From NCBI RefSeq assembly GCF_007954275.1, contig NZ_VOLT01000011.1, forward strand, positions 62,001-126,000: 64,000 nt of DNA, given 5' to 3'. The stretch comes from Colwellia demingiae. Its GTDB lineage: Bacteria; Pseudomonadota; Gammaproteobacteria; Enterobacterales; Alteromonadaceae. Both the position numbers and the translations under genes were made by a program. Of the stretch, positions 1 to 9,591 are shown piece after piece. Under the pieces are notes generated by a model. The model ran no database searches and had not been told where the DNA came from. It was given only the letters and a program-made list of their open reading frames with translations. The stretch's first letter is position 1. The number at the start of each line of letters is the position of its first letter.

Positions 1-210
1 GCAATGGACTATACCGGTACGAAAGAAGTCATGGGTTTTACCAGCCAACATCAGTTAACCTTTCCTATTGCCTTGGGTAATGAAGCAATTAAGCATGCTT
101 TTGAAATCAGTGGTTATCCCAGTTATTACGTTTTAAATGAAGAAAATGTGATTATTGGCAAATCTATGGGATATTCTTCCGAATTAGGGCTATATTTACG
201 ATCATTATAA
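1..210 (+). CDS. Thioredoxin-fold (TlpA/AhpC-like) protein, C-terminal fragment
   Basis: The reading frame is open through the left window edge, so only the last 69 codons are visible. The segment ISGYPSYYVLNEENVIIGKS looks like the second half of a thioredoxin fold: a cis-proline loop (GYP), a beta strand and then a short helix, as in TlpA/ResA-type thiol-disulfide proteins. The active-site CxxC, if present, lies outside the window, so the redox role is inferred from fold resemblance only. The first ATG at position 4 is probably an internal methionine, because the codon before it is also in frame. The next gene follows after 105 nt. Confidence 0.6.
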   Translation, partial: AMDYTGTKEVMGFTSQHQLTFPIALGNEAIKHAFEISGYPSYYVLNEENVIIGKSMGYSSELGLYLRSL

Positions 211-315
211 AAAATATTTAATTAGATCTGTATAGTGATCTTCAAATTGTTTGTGTACACTGTCTTATTCAATTATTCATTGGTTTTATACCAAACAATC
301 TAAGAAATAATTATT

Positions 316-1458
316 ATGCAAATTACTGACAATTTTGACAGCGGTAACATTCGAGTTATTGATGCATCTGATGCAAGCAATATTCAACTAGAAATAAAAA
401 AAGACAATCAGTCTGATTTTTATCAATGGTTTCACTTTAAGTTGCAAACTGACCTAAGTGCTAATGGCGATCGTCTAGAGCATGTAATGCATTTAAACAA
501 TGCTGGCAAAGCGGCTTATGTTGAAGGTTGGGAAGATTACCAAGCAGTTGCTTCTTATGATCGTGAACATTGGTTCCGTGTACCTACCCAATATGATGGT
601 GAAAAACTTACTATCACGTTAACCCCTGAATATGACTCGGTATATTTTGCCTACTTTGCACCTTATAGCTATGAACGTCATCAAGACTTAATTCATAATG
701 CGCAAATGCACCTTGATTGTCAGTTACAAGTGTTAGGTCAAACACTTGATGGCCGTGATATGACGTTGCTTAAAATTGGTGAAGAAGGCGAAGGTAAACG
801 TAAAGTTTGGATCACTGCTCGCCAACATCCAGGTGAAACTATGGCCGAATGGTTTGTTGAAGGTATGTTAGACCGTTTACTTGATGAAGATGATGGCGTT
901 GCCCGTGCTTTGTTAAACAAAACGGTATTCTATATTGTGCCTAATATGAACCCAGATGGAAGTGCACGTGGTCATTTACGTACTAATGCTGTTGGCGCAA
1001 ACTTAAATCGTGAGTGGTTAGAGCCTACGATGGAACGAAGCCCTGAAGTATTTCTTGTACGCGAAAAAATGCTAGCAACAGGTGTTGATATGTTCCTTGA
1101 CGTTCATGGCGACGAAGCTTTACCAGTAAACTTTGTTGCTGGTTGTGAAGGCGTTGTTGCTTATGATGCTCGTCATAAAGCACTTGAAGATAAGTTTAAA
1201 GAAATTATGATCGCTATCACACCTGAATTTCAAGATGAACGTGGTTATGACAAAGACGAGCCAGGTAAAGCAAATACTACTGTGGGTACTAACTGGGTTG
1301 GTAACCAATTTAAGTGTTTAGCTTACACCATCGAAATGCCATTTAAAGATAATGACTTATTGCCTGATTACATTGTCGGTTGGTCTGACGAGCGCAGTAG
1401 CATACTAGGCAGAGACTTCCTAACTGGCGTTTATCATATGGTAGATGACTTACGCTAG
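316..1458 (+). CDS. M14-family zinc carboxypeptidase (cytosolic AGBL/CCP-like)
   Basis: The 380-residue protein has no signal peptide. An N-terminal beta domain (about 1-125) precedes the catalytic domain. Zinc ligands are visible as H171 and E174 in RQHPGE and H264 in DVHGDE. The substrate-binding region NMNPDGSARGHLRTN (210-224) with NLNREW (229-234) is present, and the general base is E340 in YTIEMPFKD. This layout matches bacterial M14 proteins related to cytosolic carboxypeptidases, which trim C-terminal residues of peptides; the substrate here is unknown. All catalytic residues are present, so it is likely active. It lies 47 nt upstream of the amino-acid symporter in the same direction, which would fit peptide or amino-acid use, but that link is inference. 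Confidence 0.88.
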   Translation: MQITDNFDSGNIRVIDASDASNIQLEIKKDNQSDFYQWFHFKLQTDLSANGDRLEHVMHLNNAGKAAYVEGWEDYQAVASYDREHWFRVPTQYDGEKLTITLTPEYDSVYFAYFAPYSYERHQDLIHNAQMHLDCQLQVLGQTLDGRDMTLLKIGEEGEGKRKVWITARQHPGETMAEWFVEGMLDRLLDEDDGVARALLNKTVFYIVPNMNPDGSARGHLRTNAVGANLNREWLEPTMERSPEVFLVREKMLATGVDMFLDVHGDEALPVNFVAGCEGVVAYDARHKALEDKFKEIMIAITPEFQDERGYDKDEPGKANTTVGTNWVGNQFKCLAYTIEMPFKDNDLLPDYIVGWSDERSSILGRDFLTGVYHMVDDLR

Positions 1459-1505
1459 TTTAAAATAAGAACAACAAAAATAATAATAATCAACAGGAGT
1501 TAACT

Positions 1506-3035
1506 GTGCAAGAATTAGTCAATAGTATTAACAGTGTCATTTGGAGCCCTGCGCTTATATATTTGTGTTTAGGTACAGGTTTATTTTTCACCATACTAAC
1601 GCGCTTCGTTCAATTACGTCACTTTAGAGAAATGTTTCGCTTATTACTGTCAGGTAAAAGTTCAGACAAAGGTATTTCATCATTTCAAGCATTAGCTGTT
1701 TCATTATCAGGTCGTGTAGGTACTGGTAATATTGCTGGTGTTGCTGCGGCAATTGGTTTTGGTGGTCCAGGTGCTGTTTTTTGGATGTGGATTGTGGCAT
1801 TTTTTGGTGCCGCAACAGCCTATATAGAATCTACCAACGCGCAAATTTATAAAGAAGAAGAAGACGGTGTTTACCGTGGTGGCCCAGCTTATTATATTGA
1901 AAAAGCGATGGGACAAAAATGGTATGCATGGATATTCGCTATTTCAACGATAATAGCTTGTGGTGTGTTATTACCCGTTGTTCAGTCTAACGGTATTGGC
2001 GATGCACTGGTTAATGTCTTTGGTAACGGTGGCACAGTACCTTCATTTTTAGGAGACTTGCCTTTAACTAAGGTATATGCAGCAACGCTTATTGTTTTAA
2101 TCTTAGGTTTTATCATCTTTGGTGGCGTAAAGCGTATCGCTAACTTCACTCAAATTGTTGTACCATTTATGGCATTAGCTTATATCATAATTGCTTGTGT
2201 TATTATTGCATTACACCTTGATATTTTGCCTGCTATTTTCATGTCAATAATCACTGATGCCTTTACGCCTATGGCTGGTTTTGGCGCTGCAATAGGTTGG
2301 GGTGTTAAACGTGGTGTTTATTCAAACGAAGCTGGTCAGGGAACAGGACCTCATGCGGCAGCAGCTGCAGAAGTTGAACATCCTGCACAACAAGGTTTAG
2401 TTCAAGCATTCTCTGTTTATATTGATACCTTATTTGTTTGTTCAGCTACCGCATTTATGATTTTAATTACTAAGTCTTACAATGTAATGCCTGAAGGAAG
2501 CAGCGTTTTTCTAGTTCAAAACCTTGCAGCCGATGTTGTTATCAGTGGTCCTGCATTTACGCAGATTGCCGTGGACAGCGTGTTAACAGGTTTTGGTAAA
2601 CCTTTTATCGCTATTGCGTTATTTTTCTTTGCTTTTACTACAGTACTTGCTTATTACTTTATTGCAGAAAATAATGTTTCTTATATCAACCGAACCATTA
2701 AAGTTCCGGCATTACGATTTGTTTTAAAATTGGTAATGATGGCTGCAGTATTTTATGGAACGGTAGCACAACCAAGCGCAGCTTGGGGTATGGGCGATAT
2801 TGGTGTTGGTTTGATGGCATGGCTTAATATCATCGGCATTATCATTATCTTCTTTATGGCAAAACCTGCGATAAAAGCATTAAAAGATTATGAAGCACAG
2901 CAAAAAGCAGGCGTAACAAAGTTCACTTTCGACCCGAAGAAATTAGGCATTGAAAATGCAGATTTCTGGGAAGAGCGTTTTGCTAAGGAAAACCCTGAAG
3001 CAAATAAAGAAACGAACAAAGACACTGCAGGTTAG
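1506..3035 (+). CDS. Alanine/glycine:cation symporter (AGCS family, AlsT-like)
   Basis: This is a 509-residue inner-membrane protein with about ten hydrophobic helices. The AGCS signature is clear: SLSGRVGTGNIAGVAAAIGF followed by GGPGAVFWMWIVAFFGAATA (about 66-105), and later KRGVYSNEAGQGTGPHAAAA. The family takes up alanine or glycine with sodium. Translation starts at GTG 1506 behind a clear ribosome site (CAGGAG, ending 7 nt upstream). The C-terminal tail (about 450-509) is charged and cytoplasmic. A strong hairpin terminator follows at once. It may be co-transcribed with the M14 peptidase 47 nt upstream. The exact substrate cannot be read from sequence. Confidence 0.93.
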   Translation: MQELVNSINSVIWSPALIYLCLGTGLFFTILTRFVQLRHFREMFRLLLSGKSSDKGISSFQALAVSLSGRVGTGNIAGVAAAIGFGGPGAVFWMWIVAFFGAATAYIESTNAQIYKEEEDGVYRGGPAYYIEKAMGQKWYAWIFAISTIIACGVLLPVVQSNGIGDALVNVFGNGGTVPSFLGDLPLTKVYAATLIVLILGFIIFGGVKRIANFTQIVVPFMALAYIIIACVIIALHLDILPAIFMSIITDAFTPMAGFGAAIGWGVKRGVYSNEAGQGTGPHAAAAAEVEHPAQQGLVQAFSVYIDTLFVCSATAFMILITKSYNVMPEGSSVFLVQNLAADVVISGPAFTQIAVDSVLTGFGKPFIAIALFFFAFTTVLAYYFIAENNVSYINRTIKVPALRFVLKLVMMAAVFYGTVAQPSAAWGMGDIGVGLMAWLNIIGIIIIFFMAKPAIKALKDYEAQQKAGVTKFTFDPKKLGIENADFWEERFAKENPEANKETNKDTAG

Positions 3036-3052
3036 TTAACCTCATTGATTTG

Positions 3053-3082
3053 AAAAAAGCCGTTCATCATGAACGGCTTTTT
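3053..3082 (+). terminator. Rho-independent terminator after the AGCS symporter
   Basis: The hairpin AAGCCGTTCAT / ATGAACGGCTT has a very short loop and is followed by seven T residues. It starts 18 nt after the symporter stop codon. An A-run on the other side may let it also work on the minus strand. Confidence 0.9.
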
Positions 3083-3206
3083 TATTGGATTTTTTTGAGG
3101 AAAGAGTGCGAAGTACAGGGTATTTGTTATTTATTACTTGTTAGGAATACTCTTGGTATTTATAAGCTAAGTAGGATTAATAGATTTTACACTTACATGA
3201 CTAGCT

Positions 3207-4220
3207 TTATAATTGGCTACGATATTCAAGGGGAGAAAGTTGGGTATGCTTTTTAAAAGCACGGGCAAAAGTACTGGGTGAGCTGTAACCTAATTGGTAG
3301 GTTATTTCAGTAATTGATGTGTTTTTAATGGCTAATTTTTGTTTAGCTAACATAAGGCGTACTGATGTTAGTAGGGCTAAAAATGATTGTTTTTCTATAC
3401 TCAGTTTTCTTTGCAAAGTACGTTTACTCATATGTAGTTTGTAGGCAATTATTTCTTCTGTTGGACAGCCTAAAGGTAACAATTCATTAATTATTTTAAT
3501 GACTTGACTACTGGTCTCGCCATTATCCATAGCAGCTAAATGTTTGTTGATGACCATTTCGTTCATTTCAACTAATTCAACATCATGCGTCGGCAACGTT
3601 TCAGTTAGCAGAACCTTGGAAAATGAAATACCATTTACTGCTTGATTGCCATAAACAGGGCATTGAAAATAATCTTTATAAGCTTGGTTATTGTCTTCAA
3701 TGGCAAAAGTGAAATATACCCCAGTAGCGGGAATACTTTTGCCGGCCACTAATCGAAACATTTTCAAGAAAAAGCCAATACCCAGTTCAATAGCACAATG
3801 ATGGGCTTTAATTTTGTTATTGGTCGTTAACTGACGTTGGTATTGTATTAACACTTCTTCACCGTTTGGACCATCACGCTCTATTAACGCTATCTTCATG
3901 TCGGTATTGATCAATTGACTACTGGCAATAAAACGCTTTAAACCTTCTTCTAAATTTTCGCTAGCAAGCCAAGCCATACCAATGCTTTTCAAATAAGTGG
4001 GTTGAAACAATGTAGCGGCGACTAAACCAAGTTCATTATTTTTAGTTTCTTGTACCGCTAGTGCCCACAATTTAGCCATTTTATCCATCGGTACTCGGTT
4101 TTGAGCGTTATCACTGATATTTATCCCTGCAGCTGAAAAAACGGCTTCGGGCGCTATATCATAAATAGAAAGTACTTGGCCGATGAGGCGAGGAATAGTG
4201 GCAAGGGTCGTTTGGCTCAT
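3207..4220 (-). CDS. AraC-family transcriptional regulator (arabinose-binding-type N-domain)
   Basis: The 337-residue protein has an N-terminal sensory domain of the Arabinose_bd type (about 15-210) and a C-terminal double helix-turn-helix (about 250-335). The second DNA-binding helix region is visible as ITEITYQLGYSSPSTFARAF and the tail as FKKHTQLSPLEYR, typical of AraC/XylS proteins. It is divergent from the lipoprotein and RND pump operon, with a 184-nt shared promoter region holding two direct repeats and an inverted repeat. It probably regulates that operon. The ligand is unknown. The same N-domain type occurs in regulators of lipid or aromatic metabolism (OruR, ArgR/GbdR-like), so a hydrophobic inducer is possible. 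Confidence 0.88.
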   Translation of the reverse strand: MSQTTLATIPRLIGQVLSIYDIAPEAVFSAAGINISDNAQNRVPMDKMAKLWALAVQETKNNELGLVAATLFQPTYLKSIGMAWLASENLEEGLKRFIASSQLINTDMKIALIERDGPNGEEVLIQYQRQLTTNNKIKAHHCAIELGIGFFLKMFRLVAGKSIPATGVYFTFAIEDNNQAYKDYFQCPVYGNQAVNGISFSKVLLTETLPTHDVELVEMNEMVINKHLAAMDNGETSSQVIKIINELLPLGCPTEEIIAYKLHMSKRTLQRKLSIEKQSFLALLTSVRLMLAKQKLAIKNTSITEITYQLGYSSPSTFARAFKKHTQLSPLEYRSQL

Positions 4221-4288
4221 AAATTCTCTATGGATTACTTATACGGGCAACATCATGTCGTTGAACATATTAATTAGCTCTAGAAATT

Positions 4289-4334
4289 AATCTACTTAAT
4301 GTAGATTGTCCTATTTGGCACAGTAAATGGCACA
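4289..4334. promoter_or_regulatory. Candidate operator region between AraC gene and efflux operon
   Basis: Two elements lie in the divergent spacer. A perfect inverted repeat AATCTAC-TTAAT-GTAGATT covers 4289-4307. An exact direct repeat TGGCACA at 4316-4322 and 4328-4334 has 12-bp spacing. AraC/XylS proteins usually bind direct repeats, and TGGCAC-like cores are common in their sites, so the repeat is the better candidate for the neighbouring regulator. Function is inferred from position only. Confidence 0.45.
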
Positions 4335-4404
4335 AGATGTTGAGCTAGATTAACTAAATTCTAGCATTATAGCGCTGTAAATAATTCATTTATCTAGGCT
4401 TGTT

Positions 4405-5118
4405 ATGTTATTAAAAGTACAAAAGACGTTTTCTACAGTAACCACTATTTTACTGGTTACTTTGTTGCTCAGTGGGTGTATGAATATTACTGATCAACAA
4501 CAATCAGGTTTTCTCAAAGACTACGAAGGGTTTGAAGATGTTTATGACCCAGATTATACCAAGGTTTATCGAAGTAAAAATTTCACCATAGACATGATTG
4601 CTGATATGAAACGAGTTAAGTTAGTGCCTTTTGAAATGTGGGTAACACCGAGTCCTGAAGCTAAATTCAGCCCTGAAGAGCTGGATCAATTGTCACAATA
4701 TTTCCATCAACAAATGCGCGCTAGATTGCTTGCCAATAACTATAAAGTTGTTGAGCTTATGGGGCCGAGAACAATCATCATACAAGGTGCATTTTCTGGG
4801 GTAAAGTTTGATGAACCTGAGTTAATGCCTACCGATTTTGTTCCTTTTCGCATGGTAATGAATGCTGGTAACTTTGCTTATTTGCAAATAACTGACAAGA
4901 GTGATGTCACCACCAAAGTCTCCGTTGAAATCGAATTTTTAAAAGGCATTCGCCGAGAAAGAATTCTTGCTGCCATTAGTACTAAATATGTTGATACCAC
5001 CATCGCCAACTCAGGCGAAGATAATATGACAGTGGTTAAAGAGTTACTGGATATGTGGGCTGCAAAGTTTGTTGACCGCTTAGTTGAAATACGTGCTGAC
5101 AAGCACGGTGAAGCATAA
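4405..5118 (+). CDS. DUF3313-like lipoprotein of the RND operon
   Basis: The 237-residue protein begins with a lipoprotein signal peptide ending in the lipobox LLSG-C (C25), so it should be lipid-anchored. The mature part begins with a 'SGFLKDYEGFEDVYDPDYTK' segment and a later 'VTPSPEAKFSPEELDQLSQY' segment, as in the DUF3313 family of small lipoproteins. It is first in an apparent operon with an RND adaptor and pump (68 nt to the adaptor ATG). It may assist the transporter or act in the envelope, but the family has no established function that I can assign. The start at 4405 places the hydrophobic stretch correctly. Confidence 0.72.
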   Translation: MLLKVQKTFSTVTTILLVTLLLSGCMNITDQQQSGFLKDYEGFEDVYDPDYTKVYRSKNFTIDMIADMKRVKLVPFEMWVTPSPEAKFSPEELDQLSQYFHQQMRARLLANNYKVVELMGPRTIIIQGAFSGVKFDEPELMPTDFVPFRMVMNAGNFAYLQITDKSDVTTKVSVEIEFLKGIRRERILAAISTKYVDTTIANSGEDNMTVVKELLDMWAAKFVDRLVEIRADKHGEA

Positions 5119-5186
5119 TCCTAGTATCACTAGTCAAATATAACGTTATAAAAACAATGATTAATCAACCAGGGGATTTATCTGTG

Positions 5187-6332
5187 ATGAATTTTGACCT
5201 ATTTAAACAACCTTTAGTTATCGCCATTTTCGCAACTATTTTATTAAGCGCTTGTGAAAAGACACAACAAATAGAAGTCGCTCCAGAGCTAAGACCAGTA
5301 AGAACCTTAATGGTTGAGACTGTTGATGTTAGCAAAGCGTTAGAGTTTACGGCCGTGGTTGATGCGGTTAATCGGGCTGATTTAGCATTTAAAATATCAG
5401 GTAACTTAACGCATTTTTTAGTTAAACAAGGCGATAAAGTTAACACAGGCGATGTTATCGCGAAACTTGATGATACCGATTTAAAAATCTATGTAGCGGA
5501 AGCACAAGCGCATTATGATAAAGCAACGGCTGATTTATCACGTGCTAAAAACTTAATTAAAACTAATTATATTTCTGCCTCGGAATTTGACCAAATTAGA
5601 ACCAGTGCTCAATCAGCTAAAGCACAACTAGCAAGTGCAAATAACAATCTAGATTACAGTACATTACGCGCTTCATTTGATGGCGTTATTGCTAAGGTTT
5701 ACAGCAAGAATTATCAGGAGATCAATGCTAAAGAACCAATCGTTCGACTTCATGATCTAAGCCAAATTCAGTTGATTGTAAATATCCCTGAAAGCATCAT
5801 GATCCATCTGCAAAAGAACGCCGCACAAGGTGTTGTTAGTGCTACCTTTAATTCGATTAAAGATTACAGTTTCCCATTACAGTTTAGTGAAGTGGCAACC
5901 CTTGCTGACGAACACAGTAAAACTTATGAAGTTATTTTTACCATGAAAGCACTCAAAGGTTATGTAATTTTACCCGGAATGACGGCATCAGTTAAGGCTC
6001 GGGTTGCACTTCCACGTCATGAAAGTCAAATATATCCAAACTTTTATTTACCAAGTCATACGGTATTAAAAGATAGCGAAGGAAATTATGTTTTTGTTGT
6101 TAAAGAACATAACCCCGGTGTTGGGAAAATTGTCAGGGAAGCTGTGGTTATTGGCAATATCACCGCACAAGGTATTGAAGTGTTTTCTGGTTTAGATTCA
6201 GGTTTACAGTCTGGTGACCATGTAGTCACCGCTGGAATGAGCAAGATATCTGCAGGCAGCTTAGTTAAATTTAACCAAGCGATTGATTTAACTACAACTT
6301 TTACTAAGAAAAACAGCAGAAACATTCTATGA
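5187..6332 (+). CDS. RND efflux system periplasmic adaptor (membrane fusion protein)
   Basis: With this start the protein has 381 residues and a lipobox LLSA-C with C23, typical of lipid-anchored adaptors. The lipoyl/barrel-sandwich part is visible as KQGDKVNTGDVIAKLDDTDL, an alpha hairpin spans roughly 90-160, and the returning half is TLRASFDGVIAKVYSKNYQE. The C-terminal beta-barrel ends in a KISAGSLVKF segment. The frame is open to an ATG at 5157, but that start lacks a ribosome site, while AGGGG at 5171-5175 sits before GTG 5184/ATG 5187. The gene overlaps the pump gene by 4 nt (ATGA), so the two are translationally coupled. It would link the inner-membrane pump to an outer-membrane channel; no channel gene is adjacent. 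Confidence 0.9.
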   Translation: MNFDLFKQPLVIAIFATILLSACEKTQQIEVAPELRPVRTLMVETVDVSKALEFTAVVDAVNRADLAFKISGNLTHFLVKQGDKVNTGDVIAKLDDTDLKIYVAEAQAHYDKATADLSRAKNLIKTNYISASEFDQIRTSAQSAKAQLASANNNLDYSTLRASFDGVIAKVYSKNYQEINAKEPIVRLHDLSQIQLIVNIPESIMIHLQKNAAQGVVSATFNSIKDYSFPLQFSEVATLADEHSKTYEVIFTMKALKGYVILPGMTASVKARVALPRHESQIYPNFYLPSHTVLKDSEGNYVFVVKEHNPGVGKIVREAVVIGNITAQGIEVFSGLDSGLQSGDHVVTAGMSKISAGSLVKFNQAIDLTTTFTKKNSRNIL

Positions 6333-9300
6333 ATATTACACGTATGGCAATTACCAACAATCGAACAACGCTTATGTTGTTGGTGGTGATAATTTTCTTT
6401 GGCATTAATGCGTATAAAAATATGCCTAAAGATTATGATCCTGGTTTTATCATTCGCACTGCACAAGTTATTACCCAATTTCCAGGTGCTAGCCCACAGC
6501 GAGTAGAAATGCTCATTACAGATAAATTAGAGCGCGTTATTCAAGAATTACCTGAATTAGACTTTGTTAAAAGTGAATCACGTACGGGTATCTCAATTAT
6601 TAGCGTTAATATCAAAGAAAGTTACCGCAATTTACGTCCTATTTGGGATAACTTACGACGAAAAATTGAAGCGGCTCAAGTCGAGTTACCCGCAGAAAGT
6701 CAACCATCAGTGGTCAATGATGAATTTGGTGATGTTTTTGGTATTGTTATTGGCTTAACTGGTGAAGGTTATGATTACCGTGAGTTGAAAGATATTGCTG
6801 ATCAAACAAGGGATGCCATGCTTCGTTTATCCGAATCGGCAAAAGTACAAGTTTTCGGCGAACAACAAGAACATATTTTCCTTGAATATGATAACGCACA
6901 CTTAGCAAATTTAGGCATTTCTCCTAGCCAATTAAGTGAGCAGTTATCCAGTCGAAATATTATTATCTCGGGGGGAAGTATTACCGTGGATAATGAACAA
7001 ATCACCCTTGAACCCAGTGGTAACTTTGAAAATGTTGATGAAATTAAAAGAACTATTATTCAAGTACCCGGTAGTGATCGTCTGCTTTATTTAAGTGATC
7101 TGGTTTCTATCAAGCGCAGTTATGTCGACCCGGTGCAAAATAAAGTCAGCCTCTCAGGAGAACAGGGCTTATCTATTGCTATTGCGATGAGACAAGGCGG
7201 TAATAATATATTACTTGGCCAACAAGTGAATGAACTAATAGCCAAATTGAATCAAAGTTACCCTATTGGTGTAACGTTTGAAGCGGTGTCTTTTCTTCCT
7301 TTTGATGTAGAGAAGAAGGTAGATGATTTTTCTAGCAATTTAATTCAAGCTGTTATTATTGTTACCTTAGTGATGTTATTTAGCTTAGGATTTAGAACAG
7401 GACTTATCGTTGCTGTGCTCATTCCAGCCAGTATGATTTTTGCGATACTTATCATGTCGCTCTTTAATATAGGTATTGACCAAATCTCTTTAGCGGCTTT
7501 AATCATCGCCCTTGGTATGTTAGTTGACAACGGAATTGTCATGTCAGAAAGCATTATGGTGTCGATGGAGAAAGGTAAAAAAGCTATCGATGCAGCAGTG
7601 GACTCTGCTAATGAATTAAAAGTACCCCTATTAACTTCCTCACTTACCACTGCGGCGGCATTTTTACCTATATTTTTGGCCGAATCGTCGACAGGTGAAT
7701 ACACTGCTTCGCTTTTTAAAGTCGTTAGCATTACTTTATTATGCTCTTGGGTATTGTCGATGACAGTTATCCCTATGCTATGTGTAAACTTTATGAAGGT
7801 TAAAAATATAACGGGTAAGGTTGATAGCCCATTATTGGTGACATACCGAACGTTATTAAATAACTTACTTCGTTTTCGCTGGGTAACATTATCAGTAACC
7901 TTAGTGATGATTGTTATGGCTGTTTGGGGACTTTCATTCATCCCTAAATTATTTTTCCCGCCTTCCGACCGTGCCTTTTTCAAAATGGAATTAGAAATGC
8001 CTATTGGTACTACTTTAGCTGCGACTGAGCGAGTTACTCAACGTATTGAAAGCTTTATTAATGAAGAGTTGAAAGCTAAAACCGATGAGGACGTAGGCGT
8101 GACTAATTGGGTTACTTATGTAGGAAATGGTGGACCACGATTTTTACTAACGCATAACCCTAAGCCGACCAGCAGTAACTACGCTTTAATGGTTATCAAT
8201 GTAACAAACAATGCGTTAGTGGATCAAACCATGGAAAAATTGGAACGCTTTAGTTGGGATAATTTTCCTGATTTATTAGTTAAACTTCGCAAAATAGAAA
8301 ATGGATCTCCTATTGAAAATCCCGTGGAAGTTCGTATTAATGGCACTGACACTGAACAGTTATTTACACTGGTTGAGCAAGTTAAAAAGCGAATGAGCGC
8401 TATCAACGGAGTAAAAGCGATTAGTGATAATTGGGGGATGCCAATTAAAAAATTACAGGTCAATATTAACCAAAGTCGTGCTCGTCGAGCGGGAGTATCG
8501 AGTAAAGATATAGCTATATCATTACAAACAGGCATGTCGGGATTAGAGTTAAGTCAGTATAGGGAAGGAGATATCGTTATTCCAATTACTATGCGAACCC
8601 AGGCTGGTGATCGCCAAGACATTGGTAAATTACAAGCACTCGCAGTGTACTCTCAGGCGAATGGTAGTTCAGTGCCTCTAACACAAGTTGCCGATATTAA
8701 GGTGGTGTGGGAATCGGCTAAAATTTTACGTCGTGATCGCTTAAAAACCATTACCGTTGGTGGCCAAATAGATAACACCATTACCGCAAACCAGGCATTT
8801 AAAGAATTACTGCCTTGGCTTGAAGAACAGAAAAAAAATTGGCCAATCTCATACTCTTATGAATTGGGTGGTGAATTTGAAACGTCAGGCAAGGCGAATA
8901 AATCAATAGGTGAAAAATTACCTATTGCAGGCTTTATTATACTTTTATTACTTATTGCACAGTTTAATTCATTGAGAAAAGCATTCATTATATTGTTAAC
9001 CATTCCCTTAGGTCTTATTGGAGTAACGAGTGGTTTGTTAGTGGGGCAATCTTTCATCGGTTTTATGACACTATTAGGCATAGTTTCATTGGCCGGTATT
9101 GTGATTAATAACGCTATAATATTATTAGAACGTATACAAATTGAGGAGCAAGCACTTCCTGGAAATCCTTACCAAGCTATTATTAATGCAGCTCAGCAAA
9201 GACTCAGACCGATTGTTTTAACAACGGCGACCACCATTTTTGGCTTAATTCCACTATACCTTGGAGGAGGGGCTTTTTGGCAACCTATGGCTATTGCCAT

Positions 9301-9394
9301 TATTGGTGGCTTACTGTTTTCTACTGTTTTCACGTTAGGCGTTATTCCGGTCGTTTATGCTGTCTTGTTTTCTATCAAGGAGGAGTGTAAATAA
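6329..9394 (+). CDS. RND efflux pump inner-membrane permease (HAE1/AcrB-type)
   Basis: The 1021-residue length matches the family (about 1000-1050). TM1 is near residues 11-28, two large periplasmic loops follow TM1 and TM7, and there are two six-helix bundles. The TM4 proton-relay segment reads ALGMLVDNGIVMSES, keeping the first aspartate of the AcrB DD pair with N at the second position, as in many HAE1 pumps. TM10 has the corresponding GIVINNAIIL. The protein should export hydrophobic or amphiphilic compounds with the adaptor encoded just upstream. The outer-membrane factor is missing from the operon and must be supplied elsewhere. Expression is probably set by the divergent AraC-type regulator. 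The substrate is not predictable. Confidence 0.93.
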   Translation: MNITRMAITNNRTTLMLLVVIIFFGINAYKNMPKDYDPGFIIRTAQVITQFPGASPQRVEMLITDKLERVIQELPELDFVKSESRTGISIISVNIKESYRNLRPIWDNLRRKIEAAQVELPAESQPSVVNDEFGDVFGIVIGLTGEGYDYRELKDIADQTRDAMLRLSESAKVQVFGEQQEHIFLEYDNAHLANLGISPSQLSEQLSSRNIIISGGSITVDNEQITLEPSGNFENVDEIKRTIIQVPGSDRLLYLSDLVSIKRSYVDPVQNKVSLSGEQGLSIAIAMRQGGNNILLGQQVNELIAKLNQSYPIGVTFEAVSFLPFDVEKKVDDFSSNLIQAVIIVTLVMLFSLGFRTGLIVAVLIPASMIFAILIMSLFNIGIDQISLAALIIALGMLVDNGIVMSESIMVSMEKGKKAIDAAVDSANELKVPLLTSSLTTAAAFLPIFLAESSTGEYTASLFKVVSITLLCSWVLSMTVIPMLCVNFMKVKNITGKVDSPLLVTYRTLLNNLLRFRWVTLSVTLVMIVMAVWGLSFIPKLFFPPSDRAFFKMELEMPIGTTLAATERVTQRIESFINEELKAKTDEDVGVTNWVTYVGNGGPRFLLTHNPKPTSSNYALMVINVTNNALVDQTMEKLERFSWDNFPDLLVKLRKIENGSPIENPVEVRINGTDTEQLFTLVEQVKKRMSAINGVKAISDNWGMPIKKLQVNINQSRARRAGVSSKDIAISLQTGMSGLELSQYREGDIVIPITMRTQAGDRQDIGKLQALAVYSQANGSSVPLTQVADIKVVWESAKILRRDRLKTITVGGQIDNTITANQAFKELLPWLEEQKKNWPISYSYELGGEFETSGKANKSIGEKLPIAGFIILLLLIAQFNSLRKAFIILLTIPLGLIGVTSGLLVGQSFIGFMTLLGIVSLAGIVINNAIILLERIQIEEQALPGNPYQAIINAAQQRLRPIVLTTATTIFGLIPLYLGGGAFWQPMAIAIIGGLLFSTVFTLGVIPVVYAVLFSIKEECK

Positions 9395-9522
9395 ATAAAG
9401 GACTGGCAATTAAGTAAATATTTAGTGACTACTTAACAGTTTCTTAAGCCATTCTTAGCTATTTCCACCCGCTAGCTTAGTGAAATAGCAAAATAGGTCA
9501 GGTATACTAAGCGACATTAAAT

Positions 9523-9555
9523 CAGGCGCTTTGCTTTTTATAAGTAAAGCGCCTG
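9523..9555 (+). terminator. Strong hairpin after the RND operon, possible terminator
   Basis: A perfect 10-bp inverted repeat CAGGCGCTTT / AAAGCGCCTG has a 13-nt loop. No clean T-run follows, so it could be a weak or Rho-assisted terminator or an mRNA 3' end stabiliser. It lies 128 nt after the pump stop. Confidence 0.45.
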
Positions 9556-9591
9556 CTTAAACGTTTTAACTATCATTACATGAGTATTTAA

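Noticed and set aside
1506-1560. Glycine riboswitch ahead of the AGCS symporter
   Set aside because: Only 47 nt separate it from the upstream gene, which is too short for the aptamer.
3050-3256. 68-codon frame after the symporter
   Set aside because: It begins inside the terminator hairpin, has no ribosome site and overlaps the end of the AraC gene.
7345-7983. 212-codon minus-strand frame inside the RND pump gene
   Set aside because: It is an antisense shadow of a strongly conserved gene, with low-complexity composition.
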